A DNA stretch of 64,000 nucleotides from Bathynomus jamesi (taxonomy: Eukaryota; Arthropoda; Malacostraca; Isopoda; Cirolanidae). The stretch covers positions 149,501 through 213,500 of the forward strand of contig JAJOZX010002360.1 in the NCBI GenBank assembly GCA_023014485.1, read 5' to 3'. Below, piece by piece: positions 21,451 to 32,788 of this stretch. The position numbers and the translations under genes are program-made. Numbering within the stretch: position 1 is the stretch's first letter; every line of letters begins with the position of its first letter. The notes below the pieces were generated by a model. It was not told the origin of the DNA. It did no database searches and saw nothing but the letters and a program-made list of their open reading frames with translations.

Positions 21451-21497
21451 TTTTTTTCATTAAGGTCTCACTGCTTAAAAAAATATATGTTAAAATA

Positions 21498-22100
21498 CAG
21501 GGTGTCCCATAAGTCCGGTATCATAGGAGAAATTAATATTTTTCTATTTCTACAAACCATAATTCATATTTTTCTCTTTCTACAGGCCATAATGTCTGTG
21601 AGCAAGGAAGAACGAAACCAGGTAATTCTACTCATAGGAAATCGGAGTCAAAGAGAGGCCGCTGCTGAATTTAACATACTGCATCCAGACCGCGAGCCAA
21701 TAACACAGAGTTGTGTTAGCAGACTTGTTGCAAAGTTTAAGGAAACAGGATCCATAGAAGATAAACCAAGCAGTGGACCTTCAAGGAGGTCCACTGACGA
21801 TGATACAGCGACTGCTATCCTAGCTCATTTTAACAGAAGTCCCAATAAGTCTCTTCGGCGATTGTCCGCCGAGACAGGATTGTCGAAAAGTAGCATCCAT
21901 CGCATTCTTCAGGCTCACAAATGGCATCCATATAAACTTCAGATCCTACAGAAATTAAGCGAAGATGATCCCGACCGGCGGATGGAATTTTGTGAATGGG
22001 CTACGGAACAATACATATTGAGCACGTTCTGTAAATAAAAGCTTTTGTTTTGCTTTTTTTTATTATTTTTCCTATGATGCCGGACTTATGGGACACCCTG
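21498..22100 (+). mobile_element. Mariner-like deletion derivative, copy 1
   Basis: Terminal repeats start CAGGGTGTCCCATAAGTCCG and end as the complement, with TA at 21496-21497 and 22101-22102. Length is 603 bp. It keeps the transposase N-terminus and the extreme end only. The copy at 53288-53880 has the same internal deletion, so this is an amplified non-autonomous subfamily. Confidence 0.93.
21592..22038 (+). pseudogene. Mariner-like transposase N-terminal domain
   Basis: Starts MSVSKEERNQVILLIGN at 21592 and covers the DNA-binding part: a helix-turn-helix (REAAAEFNILHPDREPITQS; SRLVAKFKETGSIEDK), an SGPSRRSTDDD linker, a second HTH (KSLRRLSAETGLSKSSIHRI) and HKWHPYKLQILQKLSEDDPD. It then jumps from FCEWATEQ to a short tail ending STFCK. 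It is closely related to the DD41D transposase at 3166-4214. With no catalytic domain it could at most bind element ends. Confidence 0.82.
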
Positions 22101-22149
22101 TAGTTTGTATGAAGTTATTTGCAGGTTAAATGCCAGCATGGACAGACTA

Positions 22150-22600
22150 GATATTGCCATATTGGTAAACTCTGATCAGCTCTAAAATTTATTCTCTTGG
22201 TTATACAGCAGTCTTGATGATAGAATTTATATAAGGAAGTTTGATGTTAGGCAAGTAATTAAGACAGTGGAACGAAATAAAACTGATGATCCTAATAATA
22301 TTTATGTTAGGATTCTCAGGGAAGGGAAGAATAACTTATCTGAGGTACTATTTTGTTTGTTGAGTTTATCAATTATGCAGAGGTATCAGATGATTGCAAA
22401 AAAAAATAAAGCAAATGTAGTACCCACTTACAAAAAAGGCAGTAAAGAGGAGGTAGGAAATTATAGGCCCGTTAATTTAACATCATTCGTAGGGAAGATT
22501 CTAGAAAGAATTGTAAAGTGTAGCAGTCAAAAGCATTTGGATAATTTTAAACTTATTTCAAATTCACAACGTGGATTTAGACTTATCCTAAGTCCCTAAA
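22150..22600 (+). pseudogene. LINE reverse transcriptase N-terminal fragment
   Basis: The frame at 22267-22599 and its upstream extension (DRIYIRKFDVRQVIKTVERN) read KANVVPTYKKGSKEEVGNYR, PVNLTSFVGKILERIVK and LISNSQRGFR, the CR1-type RT fingers region. It ends abruptly before the palm. No other parts of that element are adjacent. Confidence 0.72.
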
Positions 22601-22822
22601 AAGATGATGTTTTCCCTCATTAAAATTCATATCGATTGATACGACATTGGTGACACACTATTAAATATAACGTAATATTAGGGCCCATAAATGTAATGAA
22701 TGTTGTAAAAAAGAATTAAATAAAATATTGTTTATATATTTAATTCTGTTTTTAAAGACTAAGGTTTTTGTCTTGGAGCCTTATATAAATATTGTTCATA
22801 ATCTTAATATTCTTGATAATAA

Positions 22823-22883
<61 letters not shown>

Positions 22884-23028
22884 CCTAGCACACACTGAAA
22901 GTCCGTTTCTTGTTGTAACGCTATATTTTCGAATTTTTCTGCAAATTAAGAAATACAGTTTTATTTTTTAATTACTTTTGTGTCACGTACCTTTTGTTGA
23001 CCTTTCGCGTACCCAGTAAATAATGATG

Positions 23029-23060
<32 letters not shown>

Positions 23061-23845
23061 GACAGACTCAAAATTAAAATATCTGTTACATATAGGGCCT
23101 AAGTTATTATTGCATCAAAAATATTTTATCTTGTATAAACAAATTGTCCTTGGAAGTTGAAAAAGCAGTTTAGATATCAGGCCTAAATTAAGTAATTAAG
23201 AGTACGTTTTCCGAACCTTCTCTGGTAAGCGTAGTTCCGATTCCACGTTGAACTTGGATGTTTAAAGTATACTCGTTGAACAAAGAATAAAGGTAATGAT
23301 ATTGTACCAGCCCGTAAGTTATTCGCTTTTCTGGGCTATCAGCAAACAAGCCTCCTCGCTGTAGGGGGGGGGGGTCGAAACATATCAAAAATCGAGTTTC
23401 TCCAATTCCACAGTATGCACGTAGTTGGAAATGATGATCTCAACATCTTGTAAAAAAAATGAGTATATGCGACCCCCCTTACCCCTTCAAAGCATCCCCC
23501 CCCATTTTACTCTCTACATAGATATAAACCCCAAATGTGACGATCATGCATTATATTAAGTCTTATTAAGTAGATTAGATTAATTTGGATAGATTATTTA
23601 GATAGAGTTTTAGATAGATTGAATAGATTACATAGATTAATTTAGATAGATTAGATGAATTATATAAATTATTGTCACGTTTTTTTGTTTAGTTTCAGAT
23701 TGTTATTTTCAGATTGTTTATGATTGAATGAGTTATGATTTAATTCCGAATGAATTATATTAAATTCAGATTGAATGATTCAATTGCTAGAATTTAACAA
23801 TTAGTTTCTTGTTATTAATGCTACTAGGCCTATATAAGTGAAATC
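22601..23845. other. Non-coding stretch with several microsatellites
   Basis: A (CT)n tract lies at 22823-22877 and (ATA)n at about 23022-23057. An irregular TAGATTAGAT-rich stretch spans 23570-23680. Around 23228-23247, GTTCCGATTCCACGTTGAAC resembles the SINE module seen at 32549 and 43026. No gene is supported. Confidence 0.6.
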
Positions 23846-24060
23846 ATGGCAACAAGAAGCAAAACGCACAATTCAACATTTGGTCATCCTGCAGAATTTT
23901 CACCTTCAATGACTCCTTCAAAGGCTGACGTATTTAAACATTATTTATTGGTAAGAAAACGAGAAGAACTGATTTCGAAAGGTTCTAGAACAGCAAAAGA
24001 ATGTTACAGAATTGTCACTAAAGATGTGGAAGCCATTTGGGAGAAGTTTTCCTTTCCACA

Positions 24061-24364
24061 CATGGCCGTAACTACCTATGAGGTCACCGAGGTCCGGACC
24101 TCGGTAATTATTTCCTAAAAAAAAAAAAAAAGAGACTGAACCGTTCTCCGTGTATGAAACGCATATTACCGCTTTTCTTTTGAAAAGAGGGAGCGTCGAG
24201 CGTGTATTAAACATTAGAGGGCTTTTATTATAGACAAGGGTTTTGTGTTTAGTGTATAGCTTGGGTTGTGTTTGTAGATGTCATTTTGGTCTGAATTTTG
24301 CTCGTCCCGCCGCGCTCGAAAAAATCTGGACCTCACTAATTTCTAAACCCTAGTTACGGCCCTG
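24061..24364. mobile_element. hAT MITE in the uncharacterised gene
   Basis: Ends CATGGCCGTAACTA and the complement of CAGGGCCGTAACTA are inverted, with perfect duplications TTTCCACA at 24053-24060 and 24365-24372. Length is 304 bp. It includes a GAGGTCCGGACCTC palindrome and no transposase. Confidence 0.92.
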
Positions 24365-25272
24365 TTTCCACATATAGGATTTGAAGGAATAGCTATAAAA
24401 GTTGAACGATTGATAGAATCTGCAGCAAAGCTAAATAAAGTACCATTAAAACAAAGAAACAGGTTTTCAGCAGAAGGTGGAGACATCCGATGAAATGTTT
24501 GATATTTGCACTTGTACTTGTTACGATAAAAAAATCAGTCGAACGGATTGCAGATGTGATATTAGAGTTCCAATGACTGAGTGGGAGTCTTTTGTGGGGC
24601 AGAAACAAAGAAAAAATCAACTAGGACCAATCGACAGAGTAATGACTTCCGCAAGAAAAAGGACTCACGATAGAGTTAAAGGATTAGAAAGAAGAGCCAA
24701 GATAAGCCTAGATATGAATGTCGCCTCAACCAGCAAACTGAACCCTTTACATATTATGGAAGATGAGAGCATGGAAATTGATGATGACAGCGACGATATT
24801 GACTTTGTTCCGGATTTTGAGCTGAGAGAAAACCATCAGAACAGAATTATTTATGATAACTTAACAATAACAGCAGATAGATACCGTGTAAGTTACAGAG
24901 CTACTGCAGCTATAGTAAATACAGCTTTGAAAGATATGGGAACATTAGACGAAATCAATATGTTGGATAGGAAAAAAGTGGAAAGAGAAAGAATACGTGT
25001 GGGTAAAAAGAACATAATCAAAATGAAATCAGAGAACACACAGATTGAAGGCATCGGATTTGATGGTAGAAAAGATCAAACTCAGACAAAGAAGGGAATG
25101 GAGTACGAAGAACATTATGTAATAGTCAAAGAACCTGATGATGTTTACATGGGTCATATAGCTCCAGATAACGGAACTGCTTGTTGTATTGCAGATGAAA
25201 TAATAACTTTTATAGTTGATTCTAATAGCAAAGAATCTCTCAAAGCTTTGCTATGCGATGGCACCCCAGTGA

Positions 25273-26157
25273 CAGAGCTGGGCAATAAATACATTGACTG
25301 TATTTAAATACTAAATACTAAATACATGGGAGAAATGTATTTAAATACTAAATACTAAATACATTTTACGAATGTATTTAGATACTAAATACAAAATACA
25401 TCAATTGTATTTAAATACATTTGTAAATACATTTTAAATACATACAAATTTTAACATATACATTCACTAATTCATGAGTAACAACAATATAAAATGCTTG
25501 ATAAAGGATAAAGACATAGTACAATCTAATTTCCGATTATATATTTCCCTTTTTAGAACAAAACAAAAACAAAAGAACTTAGAACTTACGATGTTCAACC
25601 AGTGACATATTATACTCATTATATCATTGCAAAATGAGTAACAATTAATGAGTAGATGACACATAAACGTAAACATAAGACGTAAACATAAACATAAGGC
25701 ACCTTACGAATTCTCTTTTATTTCACGGTTGCTGTGGATCAAAACCAATCTTTCAAAAGTTTTGTCTGAAAGAGAGTTTCTTTTGGGAGTCAAAGTGATT
25801 CCCGCGAATGAGAATATTCGCTCTACCGGTGCCGAAGATGGTAATGTCGTGTTATAGCGGAGGAACAGTTTTTTTATGAGAGGATGTTTTCCCAAACTGT
25901 TGAAACATGAACCATGCTGTACTACACTGTCGACGCGTCGTACTGTGCTAGTACAGAACGTGTATTAAACCAGTAAAAGTATTTGCATTTTTATATTTTG
26001 AGTATTTAAATACATTGTATTTAAATACTCATTAAAGTATTTAAATACTATATTTAAATACATGAAAAACAATGTATTTATAAATACAGTTCTAAATACA
26101 CAAATGTATTTAAATACGTATTTAAATACAAATGTATTTAAATACTGCCCAGCTCTG
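25273..26157 (-). mobile_element. Deleted hAT transposon with palindromic subterminal repeats
   Basis: Ends CAGAGCTGGGCA and its exact complement are flanked by perfect duplications CCCAGTGA (25265-25272 and 26158-26165). Both subterminal regions are packed with the palindrome GTATTTAAATAC and close variants, likely transposase-binding sites by analogy with other hATs. It is 885 bp and keeps only the transposase C-terminus on the minus strand. Confidence 0.93.
25704..25895 (-). pseudogene. hAT transposase dimerisation-domain fragment
   Basis: The 63-residue frame reads LRYNTTLPSSAPVERIFSFA followed by GITLTPKRNSLSDKTFERLV. This is the C-terminal hAT dimerisation motif (APVERxFS, then R.xL, FExLVLI). 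The rest of the enzyme is deleted, and the first Met is an arbitrary start. Confidence 0.85.
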
Positions 26158-27216
26158 CCCAGTGAACACTGGCAGGATTGACGGAGTGCTAAAATTGATT
26201 GAATTATATCTGGACAGGCCGGTACAATGGCTGATTTGCCTTTTGCATGCAAACGAACTGCCCTTCAGGCACGTATTTGAAGCAATTAATGGAAAAACTT
26301 CGGGACCAAACACCTTCAAAGGTTCTCTTGGAAATAAACTCCGAGAGGATTTGACCAAACTGGATATAGTTGATTATACCCCTGTAGAGGGCAACATTAA
26401 AAAAGTTTCGGCCGATATTGTTAAAAGTTTCAGCAGTGACCAAAAATATATGCATGAAATGTGCATTAGCATACAATCTGGACGCATCTCATAAGCGTTA
26501 GCCACCAGATCCCCAGGTGCCCTCCATTATGCAAGATGGCTAACACGAGCAAACAGGATCCTGCTCTTATATGTCTCTACACGGAATCCAGACAAAAATA
26601 TCCAAGACCTAGTAAAAATTATAATGCTGGTTTACGCTCCAGGCTGGTTTTGGATAAAGTCTCATCCAAAGGCAAATGAGGGAGCATCTAATTTTTGGTA
26701 TATCATGCACTTGCTTAAAGGCTTAGATAAAAAGCATCGGATGATTATGGAGCGTGTCCTCAGAAATAACGCCTATTTTGCCCACCCAGAGAATATCTTA
26801 CTCTCAATGATAACAGACACAAGAAGAGAGGTCAGAGAGCTGGCTCTTCAGCACATCATTCGAGCAAGAACTAGGAGCACCAATGCGAGAAATTTTGAGC
26901 TGCCAAAAACACTGAACTTTGAAGCAGACGATTATCCTAACATGATCGACTGGGACAACGAAACCATCACCCCTCCACCTATTTTACAGAATTTGACAAA
27001 TGATGATCTTCTTAAAGTTCGAAATGAACCACTTCAGCTATTCCTTTTCCCTGTCACAGCCAGGGAGTAGAACATGCTGTAAATGTGGTAACAGAAGCAT
27101 CACAAGATAGAATTGGTTACGAAAACAGACAAATTTATTTTGAATGTACTGGAGTCGAGGAAAAAGCTACCTGTGTTCCAATGGAAAGGCCAGTGGTGTC
27201 AGTAATTTACGATTTT

Positions 27217-27303
27217 AAATTTCTTAAGGTGAATATTTTGGTTTTAATATGCTTCAATTAAATTTCTTAAGGTGAATATTTTGATTTTAGTATGCTTCAA
27301 TTG
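27217..27303. repeat. Tandem duplication of about 43 bp
   Basis: Two copies starting AAATTTCTTAAGGTGAATAT, differing at two positions. The duplication lies at the 3' end of the uncharacterised gene. Confidence 0.85.
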
Positions 27304-27340
27304 ACTCTTTAAGTAATATACGGAGAAAGATTTCTTATTT

Positions 27341-27341
<1 letters not shown>

Positions 27342-27393
<52 letters not shown>
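27342..27393. repeat. (TA)n microsatellite
   Basis: Alternating TA that acted as the target for the following hAT; the same array resumes after 28182. Confidence 0.93.
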
Positions 27394-27396
<3 letters not shown>

Positions 27397-27581
27397 TGAT
27401 GGATCGAATAACCGCAACCGCAACTGCAACCGCACTACAACCGCACAAAAATTCACAACCGCAACCGTAACCGCAACCGCCGTTCCATAAGTGCGGTTGC
27501 GGTTGTAAAAGCTTAGTTAATTTTAATTTTAGGTTAATTAGAAATATTTCTTTTTTTAAAAAGAAAATGATGGGTCTCCTT

Positions 27582-27710
27582 ATGCGTGGAGCGGGAACGT
27601 TGTACGATGAGAGGCGTTGCCGCTTGAAAGGTGAAAATGCAGCAAAAATATTATTCTTGAAATTCACACTGCCTGTCATTAAGTTTGACATCAGTTTTTC
27701 AAATGAATAA
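27582..27710 (+). pseudogene. hAT transposase C-terminal scrap
   Basis: Forty-two residues, GAGTLYDERRCRLKGENAAK then ILFLKFTLPVIKFD, match the tail of the hAT dimerisation domain at 1330-1447. Everything upstream is deleted. Confidence 0.8.
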
Positions 27711-27880
27711 TAATCCATAACTTTCCAATGGGTGGAGGCTGGGGAAAGTGGTAGGTGGGATGAACAGTGCGATGGGTCCTCGTCCCTCATCCTGGTAACA
27801 CACTTAGTGCAAAATATGGTTTTAATTAATTTGACCTATTCTTTCATAATAGCTATATAAGTTTAGAATATACTTCATTT

Positions 27881-28002
27881 AAATAGTATTTATTTAGTAA
27901 ATACCTTATGTTGAACACAAGTTTTGCAACACACAAATAGCGGTAGCGGTGTATTGCAAAACTTGTGTTCAACATAAGGTATTTACTAAATAAATACTAT
28001 TT
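27881..28002. repeat. Perfect 49-bp inverted repeat with 24-nt spacer
   Basis: Arms 27881-27929 and 27954-28002 are exact reverse complements (inner ends TTTTGCAA and TTGCAAAA). It could extrude as a cruciform or fold as RNA. It lies wholly within the hAT at 27394-28182. Confidence 0.92.
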
Positions 28003-28179
28003 AGTATATATTATGTACCAAGTGTGGCTAAATCGCACTATAGTGGCTAAATCCAGTTAATAATTACGCATTTTTCCTAGTATATGATAACCGCAACCGC
28101 AACCGCGGTTGGAAAAAATTCGACAACCGCAAACACAACCGCAACCGCGGTTGTGAAAAACCGACCACTCGATCCATCA

Positions 28180-28190
<11 letters not shown>

Positions 28191-28222
<32 letters not shown>

Positions 28223-28852
28223 CTTACTTTAACTTTACTTATATCATTATTTACCTTAATCTTTGTCATTTATCAGGTTTTTTATTCAAAGAATTGGTTT
28301 CAATTTCATTTCAATTTAAAAAAAGGGGGGCATATGCAACGGGTAGGGGGGTCGCATAGCGGTGTAATTACAGTATGTTGTTTAGGGGCCCAAAGGAAAC
28401 TCCGAGCAGTGTGTAGAATAGGAATACAAAATTTCGGCCCCCTCTCCTCTACAGTCCTCAGTAAATCACCTATTTCTAAGAGATAAGCTGGAATCTTCTT
28501 CCTTCTCCCCTATGGTGTTGAACCAGCCAATTTAACTTTGTACCTCTGTGCGCAGCTGAGTCGACAGAGAAAATTTGCTTTAAGAAGTTTGCCCAAATAC
28601 CAAGTACTGTAGTAAGTTATGTTACTTGCATGATTTGGTCTCCGTACTACTAATAGACAGCCAAGGGGTCCTATGACAGAGGGACTTACCGCTTAATTTT
28701 GAATCCGAACCACGGAGGCGCTACATCTCCTGAACGCAGAGGACGGTCAATTATCCAACTGTTGAACAGACCCAGTGTCCCTTAACGATATGCTGGTCAT
28801 ATGGGTAACAGCTTAATAACATGGCTACGATAAATCCTTATAGCAAATATCA

Positions 28853-28896
<44 letters not shown>

Positions 28897-28900
28897 TGTT
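28191..28900. other. Non-coding stretch, possible SINE-like module
   Basis: No gene. A (TA)n tract ends at about 28216 and another spans 28859-28894. Around 28693-28714 GAATCCGAACCACGGAGGCG is the inverse of part of the GGTTCGGATTCCACG module seen in the SINE-like copies at 32549 and 43026. Confidence 0.5.
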
Positions 28901-29036
28901 ATAATGTTATAATGTTTCAGACCAACAAAGACCCTAGGATCCACTCATGGCTGGTCTACCTAACTGTGTTCGTGTATTGTGTATGTCCTCCGTGGTGGCG
29001 GAGGGGACCTATAATTTTACGTGGGTTCCGAACCAC

Positions 29037-29894
29037 AAGAACATAAGAAATTTATGTAAAAACTGCCGGTAAATTGGCAACGACCAATTTTTACGAAACT
29101 AAATAATTATCAATTTAAAACTAATTAATTATCGATTTAAAACTAAAGATAGAATCTCTGATCCAGAGGATCAAGTCATAATAGACTACTATCCACAAAT
29201 ATGTTACACTCTATATCTATTTATAAAGGACATGCAAATATATCGGATCCAAAGAATCCAGTCAATTTCATTACGGTATCCATCAAGTCACGGTCCATAT
29301 CGATAGCGGACCAAGTCAAAATTTACAATCATATACATTACAATATATACACTTACGAGAAAAAGAGTAGGTGTGGCTGTAAAGACTGTACAGTAATGTA
29401 GAAATGTGTGTGCACCCATTTTGGGTCTCCTATTTAAAGGTGTTTGTGGGGCAAGTGAAGATCATGAGTTTTTTAATACCTCACAGTACTATGGGGGGCA
29501 CCGCTCGGCAGAGGAATCTCTTTAAATGGGGTGTGTAAGGACAGAGAGTATCTCCTAACCCAAGACGCTGCCTCCCTATATCCCACAACACTTGTGTTGA
29601 GCTGTGGGATCTATCCCCAGAAGCCTTAATTTTACTACCTTAAACTATACCCTTTCTATCAACATATGCGTCTAATCGATTTTTAAACATGTTTATAGAC
29701 GTGCTACTAATTACTTCTACCGGCAAACTATTCCAGCTATTTACTATTCTATGCGTAAAAAAGTTTTTCGCAACTGCTGTCTCGAACCTTCTACTTGTCA
29801 ACTTACACCCGTTATTTCTAGTCCTATTATATTGAGATATTTCGAAAAAGCTATCTCTATCTACGTTATCGAACCCATTCACTGATGATGACAA
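29037..29894 (-). mobile_element. CR1-like LINE copy C, 3' end
   Basis: Minus orientation, starting (3' end) at GAACATAAGAAATTTATG. It is homologous to 9165-9503 plus 11071-11420 of copy A but lacks the DD37E transposon, giving the empty site. It is truncated at 29894, where a Penelope fragment begins. Confidence 0.85.
29640..29894 (-). pseudogene. CR1-C reverse transcriptase C-terminus
   Basis: The frame reads YNRTRNNGCKLTSRRFETAV, AKNFFTHRIVNSWNSLPVEV and SSTSINMFKNRLDAYVD, the usual C-terminal tail of CR1 polymerases (compare NTRNNGLKLRGRRF in copy B). The frame is open over this part, but the rest of the enzyme is absent. Confidence 0.82.
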
Positions 29895-30005
29895 AAGATT
29901 TGTCGAAACGTCTGAAGTACAAAAAATAAATGAAAATGTTTGCCGTTGTGTTGATCCTTCTGTTCATCTGTAAGCTCCGTTTCCCTAAGGAGAAGTCAAT
30001 AGCTT

Positions 30006-30008
<3 letters not shown>
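29880..30008 (+). mobile_element. Penelope family 1 terminal fragment
   Basis: Nearly identical to the repeated terminal segment at 47286-47410 and 50145-50265, including CTGATGATGACAAAAGATTT and the start of the ORF (MKMFAVVLI-like). It stops at a (TA)n tract (30009-30048). Confidence 0.88.
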
Positions 30009-30044
<36 letters not shown>

Positions 30045-30048
30045 TATA

Positions 30049-30700
30049 TATTTCTCGTCTGTCAGAAATAATGAATTACATGAAAAGCCGTTTATAATGG
30101 AATCAAAGATTAAAGGTTAAATGTAATATGAATAATACTTCTAAATAAAAAGCGAATGCAAAGAAAAAAATAATTTAGAACAATAATGCTCTCTTGCGGC
30201 CGAGGATTACATCACTTCCATTAAAAGTGTGGCACGAATTTTTCTTTCCTAATTTAAAATATTGATTTATAGACAATTTAATCAAATAAAGTTAATAAAA
30301 AATTATTTGTATAAATTCTTCTTTGTTGCAATTGTTTATATGTAGGCCTACACTTAAATTTAGTGTTTAGTTCATGAATGAAAATTTTGTATTACAGTGC
30401 AACAGAAAATCTGAAATCGCTTTGGGATAAAAGTTTGCTGTAGGTTTGCTGTACTTTCGTAAATAGATACAATGTGATCCGAAGGTCACGGTCGGATCGG
30501 CTTTTTTTTTTTTAACCTACTGTATCTTGTAACGTAGCAAATCTGTAAGTTGTTTAAGCCTATCAACGCCCATGATGGAATTCACAGAGAAATTGTTGCT
30601 GTGTGAGGTATGCAGTGTTCAAAAATCATATCATAAAAATAGGAAAATAAATAAATGTATTTCAACCGATCGTGATTTTGGGACCACCCTGTGTGTATAT

Positions 30701-30764
<64 letters not shown>

Positions 30765-31063
30765 CTTAAGTTCAAATAAACTTTAAAAAGTTTATAACTT
30801 AGTCAATCGTTGACGCAATAGAATTTTCCCCAATTTTGCATGTCAAACTCGTCGATCCGATAAGGGCTTCAATAAATGAGTTCTGAGACCTCGCAATTTC
30901 TACTGTGTGCGAATAAATTCTCTTTTCAGAGAGAAATTTTTGTGGAACTCATTATCTTCATCTAAAAAAAAAAGACAAAAGTTCATATAAAGATTTGATG
31001 AGGAAGGCCACGTTTTTAATTATATAATCCGAGGTTTGTATATACTGTATATATCAGGTCATC
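30049..31063. other. Non-coding stretch with AC/TA microsatellite
   Basis: No supportable gene. A compound (AC)n-(TA)n tract lies at about 30700-30762, and a poly-T at 30502-30513. Confidence 0.6.
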
Positions 31064-32315
31064 CCATAAGTAATGTCATTTTTTAGATCGGAATTTGAAG
31101 GACAAAAAAAATTCAACTGAAACTTCTTAATCTAGTATATATTTTCCATCGTCCTACAAGCTTTTCAATGCCATGTTTATAAAATTCAGGAGGTTTTGAG
31201 GCAAAAAACGTACAAAGACTGGTGTGCAGGTCATTTAAAGAAGTATACTGTTTCTCGTCAAGATAGTTTTGCAGACTCCTGAAGAGATGATAATCTGAAG
31301 GCGCAAGGTCTGGAGAATATGGAGGATGTGGAAGCTTTTTCCGACCCAAACTCCTCAATTTTTGCAGAAGTGATCCGAGCGGTATGATGACGTGCGTTGT
31401 CGTGGTGGAACACGATTCCTTTCCGATTAACCAAAGAAGGTCTCTTTTCTTTTAGTGCAGTGTTCAATCGATCCAGTTGTTGACAGTAGACTTGAGCGGC
31501 GATTGTTTGGTTGTGTGGTAAGGTTTCAAAGTGTATTACACCACCTTTATCCCACCAAACACTAAGCAACACCTTCCGAGGGTGAAGATTTGGTTTTGGC
31601 TGTGGTGTTGTTGGTTCTCCGGCACAAACCCTGTCGACGGCGTTTAACATTCTGGTACAGTATCCACTTTTCATCACCAGTCACTAAACGGTGCAAAAAC
31701 GGATCTTGGAGTTTACGGGAATGAAGAGCTGTGCTAATGTTTACCCGCACCCTCAGATTGTCGACCGACAATTCATGTGGCACCCATTTTCCTAACTTAG
31801 GCACTTTCCCGAGTTGTTGCAAATGTCGATGGATGGTGGACGGGGATGAATTGAGTTTCTGGGCCAATTCTTCGACAGTTGTTGAACAGTCTTCTTCAAG
31901 TGCGGCTAACAGCAGGTCATCATCAAACTCAGCAGGGCGTCCAGAGCGTGCTGCATCTGTCAAACAGCAGTCACCATTCCTAAACTTTTGAAACCATCTT
32001 TGACATTTCCTCACATGCAGAATATCGTTGCCATAAACGTCCTGAATGTTTCGCGTTGCTTCAGTAGCACTATTCCCTTTTTTGAACTCGTAAAGCATTA
32101 TATGCCTGATATGCTCTTCTGATACCGCCATGTTTATGAGGAGTTCACATAAAGCAAAACACACGTCTTCACTGGTCAAGGTCTGTAAAGTATGTAGCGA
32201 AACACGAAAGATCTCCTCTTAGATATAACTTTCGGAAAATTTATGCTTAAACCGAGTAGGACTAGTTTAAACTTAATCTATCGTAAAAAACGACATTACT
32301 TATGGGATGACCTGA
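31064..32315 (-). mobile_element. mariner transposon (DD34D type)
   Basis: Terminal repeats TCAGGTCATCCCATAAGTAA and its complement, flanked by TA (31062-31063 and 32316-32317). At 1252 bp it has normal mariner length, with the transposase on the minus strand. Confidence 0.94.
31113..32131 (-). pseudogene. mariner transposase, two frameshifts
   Basis: Starts MAVSEEHIRHIMLYEFKKG at 32131. The HTH region includes CQRWFQKFRNGDCCLTDAAR, SGRPAEFDDD and LNSSPSTIHRHLQQLGKVPK, then WVPHEL and the catalytic LVTGDEKWILYQN. After a shift near 31650 it continues LLSVWWDKGGVIHFETLPHN, then FHHDNARHHTA. After a second shift near 31350 come LPHPPYSPDLAPSDYHLFRS and the tail. Spacing fits DD34D. No domain is lost. 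Confidence 0.9.
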
Positions 32316-32322
32316 TATATTG

Positions 32323-32642
32323 CGTCTCGGTGGTGTAGTAGTTCGCACCGCTGACTGAAAATCCACCGGCTCCTCCTGGTTCGATTCCTGGCGAAAGCTT
32401 ACCTAGCCAGAAAAAAATAGGTTGGTAGATAAATATGTACCTTGGGTAGCCTACTGGTTAAGATACTGGGCTGCTGATCGGAAGGTCGTGAGATCGAGTC
32501 CGGGTAAGGACTCTGTAATTTCTTACCACCCGTGGTGGGTCGTGGTTCGGATTCCACGTTAAGCTGTAGGTTCAAGGTGGAGCAACAAGCTTGGCCTTCG
32601 TCAAAATGAACAATTCGGACGGAAGCAAAACCAACGAAGGTT
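32323..32642 (+). repeat. tRNA-derived SINE sequence
   Basis: The first head has A-box-like TGGTGTAGTAG and a good B box GGTTCGATTCC (32380-32390); GACTGAAAATCC between them recalls the anticodon arm of tRNA-Phe. A second tRNA-like block follows at 32446-32510 (TAGCCTACTGGTTAAGATAC; GAGATCGAGTCC). Then comes GGTTCGGATTCCACGTTAAG (32549-32568), a module shared with the 5S-derived SINE at 42935. The acceptor stems do not pair, so these are not functional tRNA genes. Confidence 0.65.
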
Positions 32643-32663
32643 TTATATATATATATATATATA

Positions 32664-32723
<60 letters not shown>

Positions 32724-32734
32724 TTATATATATA

Positions 32735-32776
<42 letters not shown>

Positions 32777-32788
32777 TGTATATATATA
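32643..32788. repeat. (TA)n microsatellite
   Basis: Long TA array with a few interruptions. It separates the SINE from a hAT MITE. Confidence 0.93.

Larger units (their letters stand above)
23846..27230 (+). pseudogene. Uncharacterised repeat-family protein gene, split by two hAT elements
   Basis: Pieces are 23846-24060, 24373-25272 and 26166-27230. The protein starts MATRSKTHNSTFGHPAEFSP, with a Cys-rich segment (FDICTCTCYD, then CRCDIRVPMTEWESFVGQKQ), an acidic region, then PVQWLICLLHANELPFRHVF, SSDQKYMHEM, IMLVYAPGWFWIKSH and NAYFAHPENILLSMITD. Removing both hATs with one target copy restores sense at FSFPH/IGFEGI and CDGTPV/NTGRID. Frame breaks remain near 24470, 26490 and 27050. From memory it resembles uncharacterised proteins found in many copies in crustacean, aphid and hydrozoan genomes (some named cc8K15.2-like). 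Whether these are mobile is not something I can settle; the function is unknown. Confidence 0.65.
27394..28182 (+). mobile_element. Deleted hAT transposon (TAGTGATGGATCGA ends)
   Basis: Ends TAGTGATGGATCGA and complement, perfect duplications ATATATAT (27386-27393 and 28183-28190), and subterminal arrays of AACCGCAACCGC. It is related to the hAT at 711-1980. Inside are a transposase C-terminal scrap and a 49-bp perfect inverted repeat. Confidence 0.92.

Noticed and set aside
27335..27790. 151-codon minus-strand frame rich in Cys and Gly
   Set aside because: It is generated by the AACCGC repeats in the hAT subterminal region and the TA tract; no domain is recognisable.
32323..32510. Two candidate tRNA genes (Phe-like and another)
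   Set aside because: A and B boxes are present but the acceptor stems do not pair and the cloverleaf is imperfect; they are followed by a SINE-type body.
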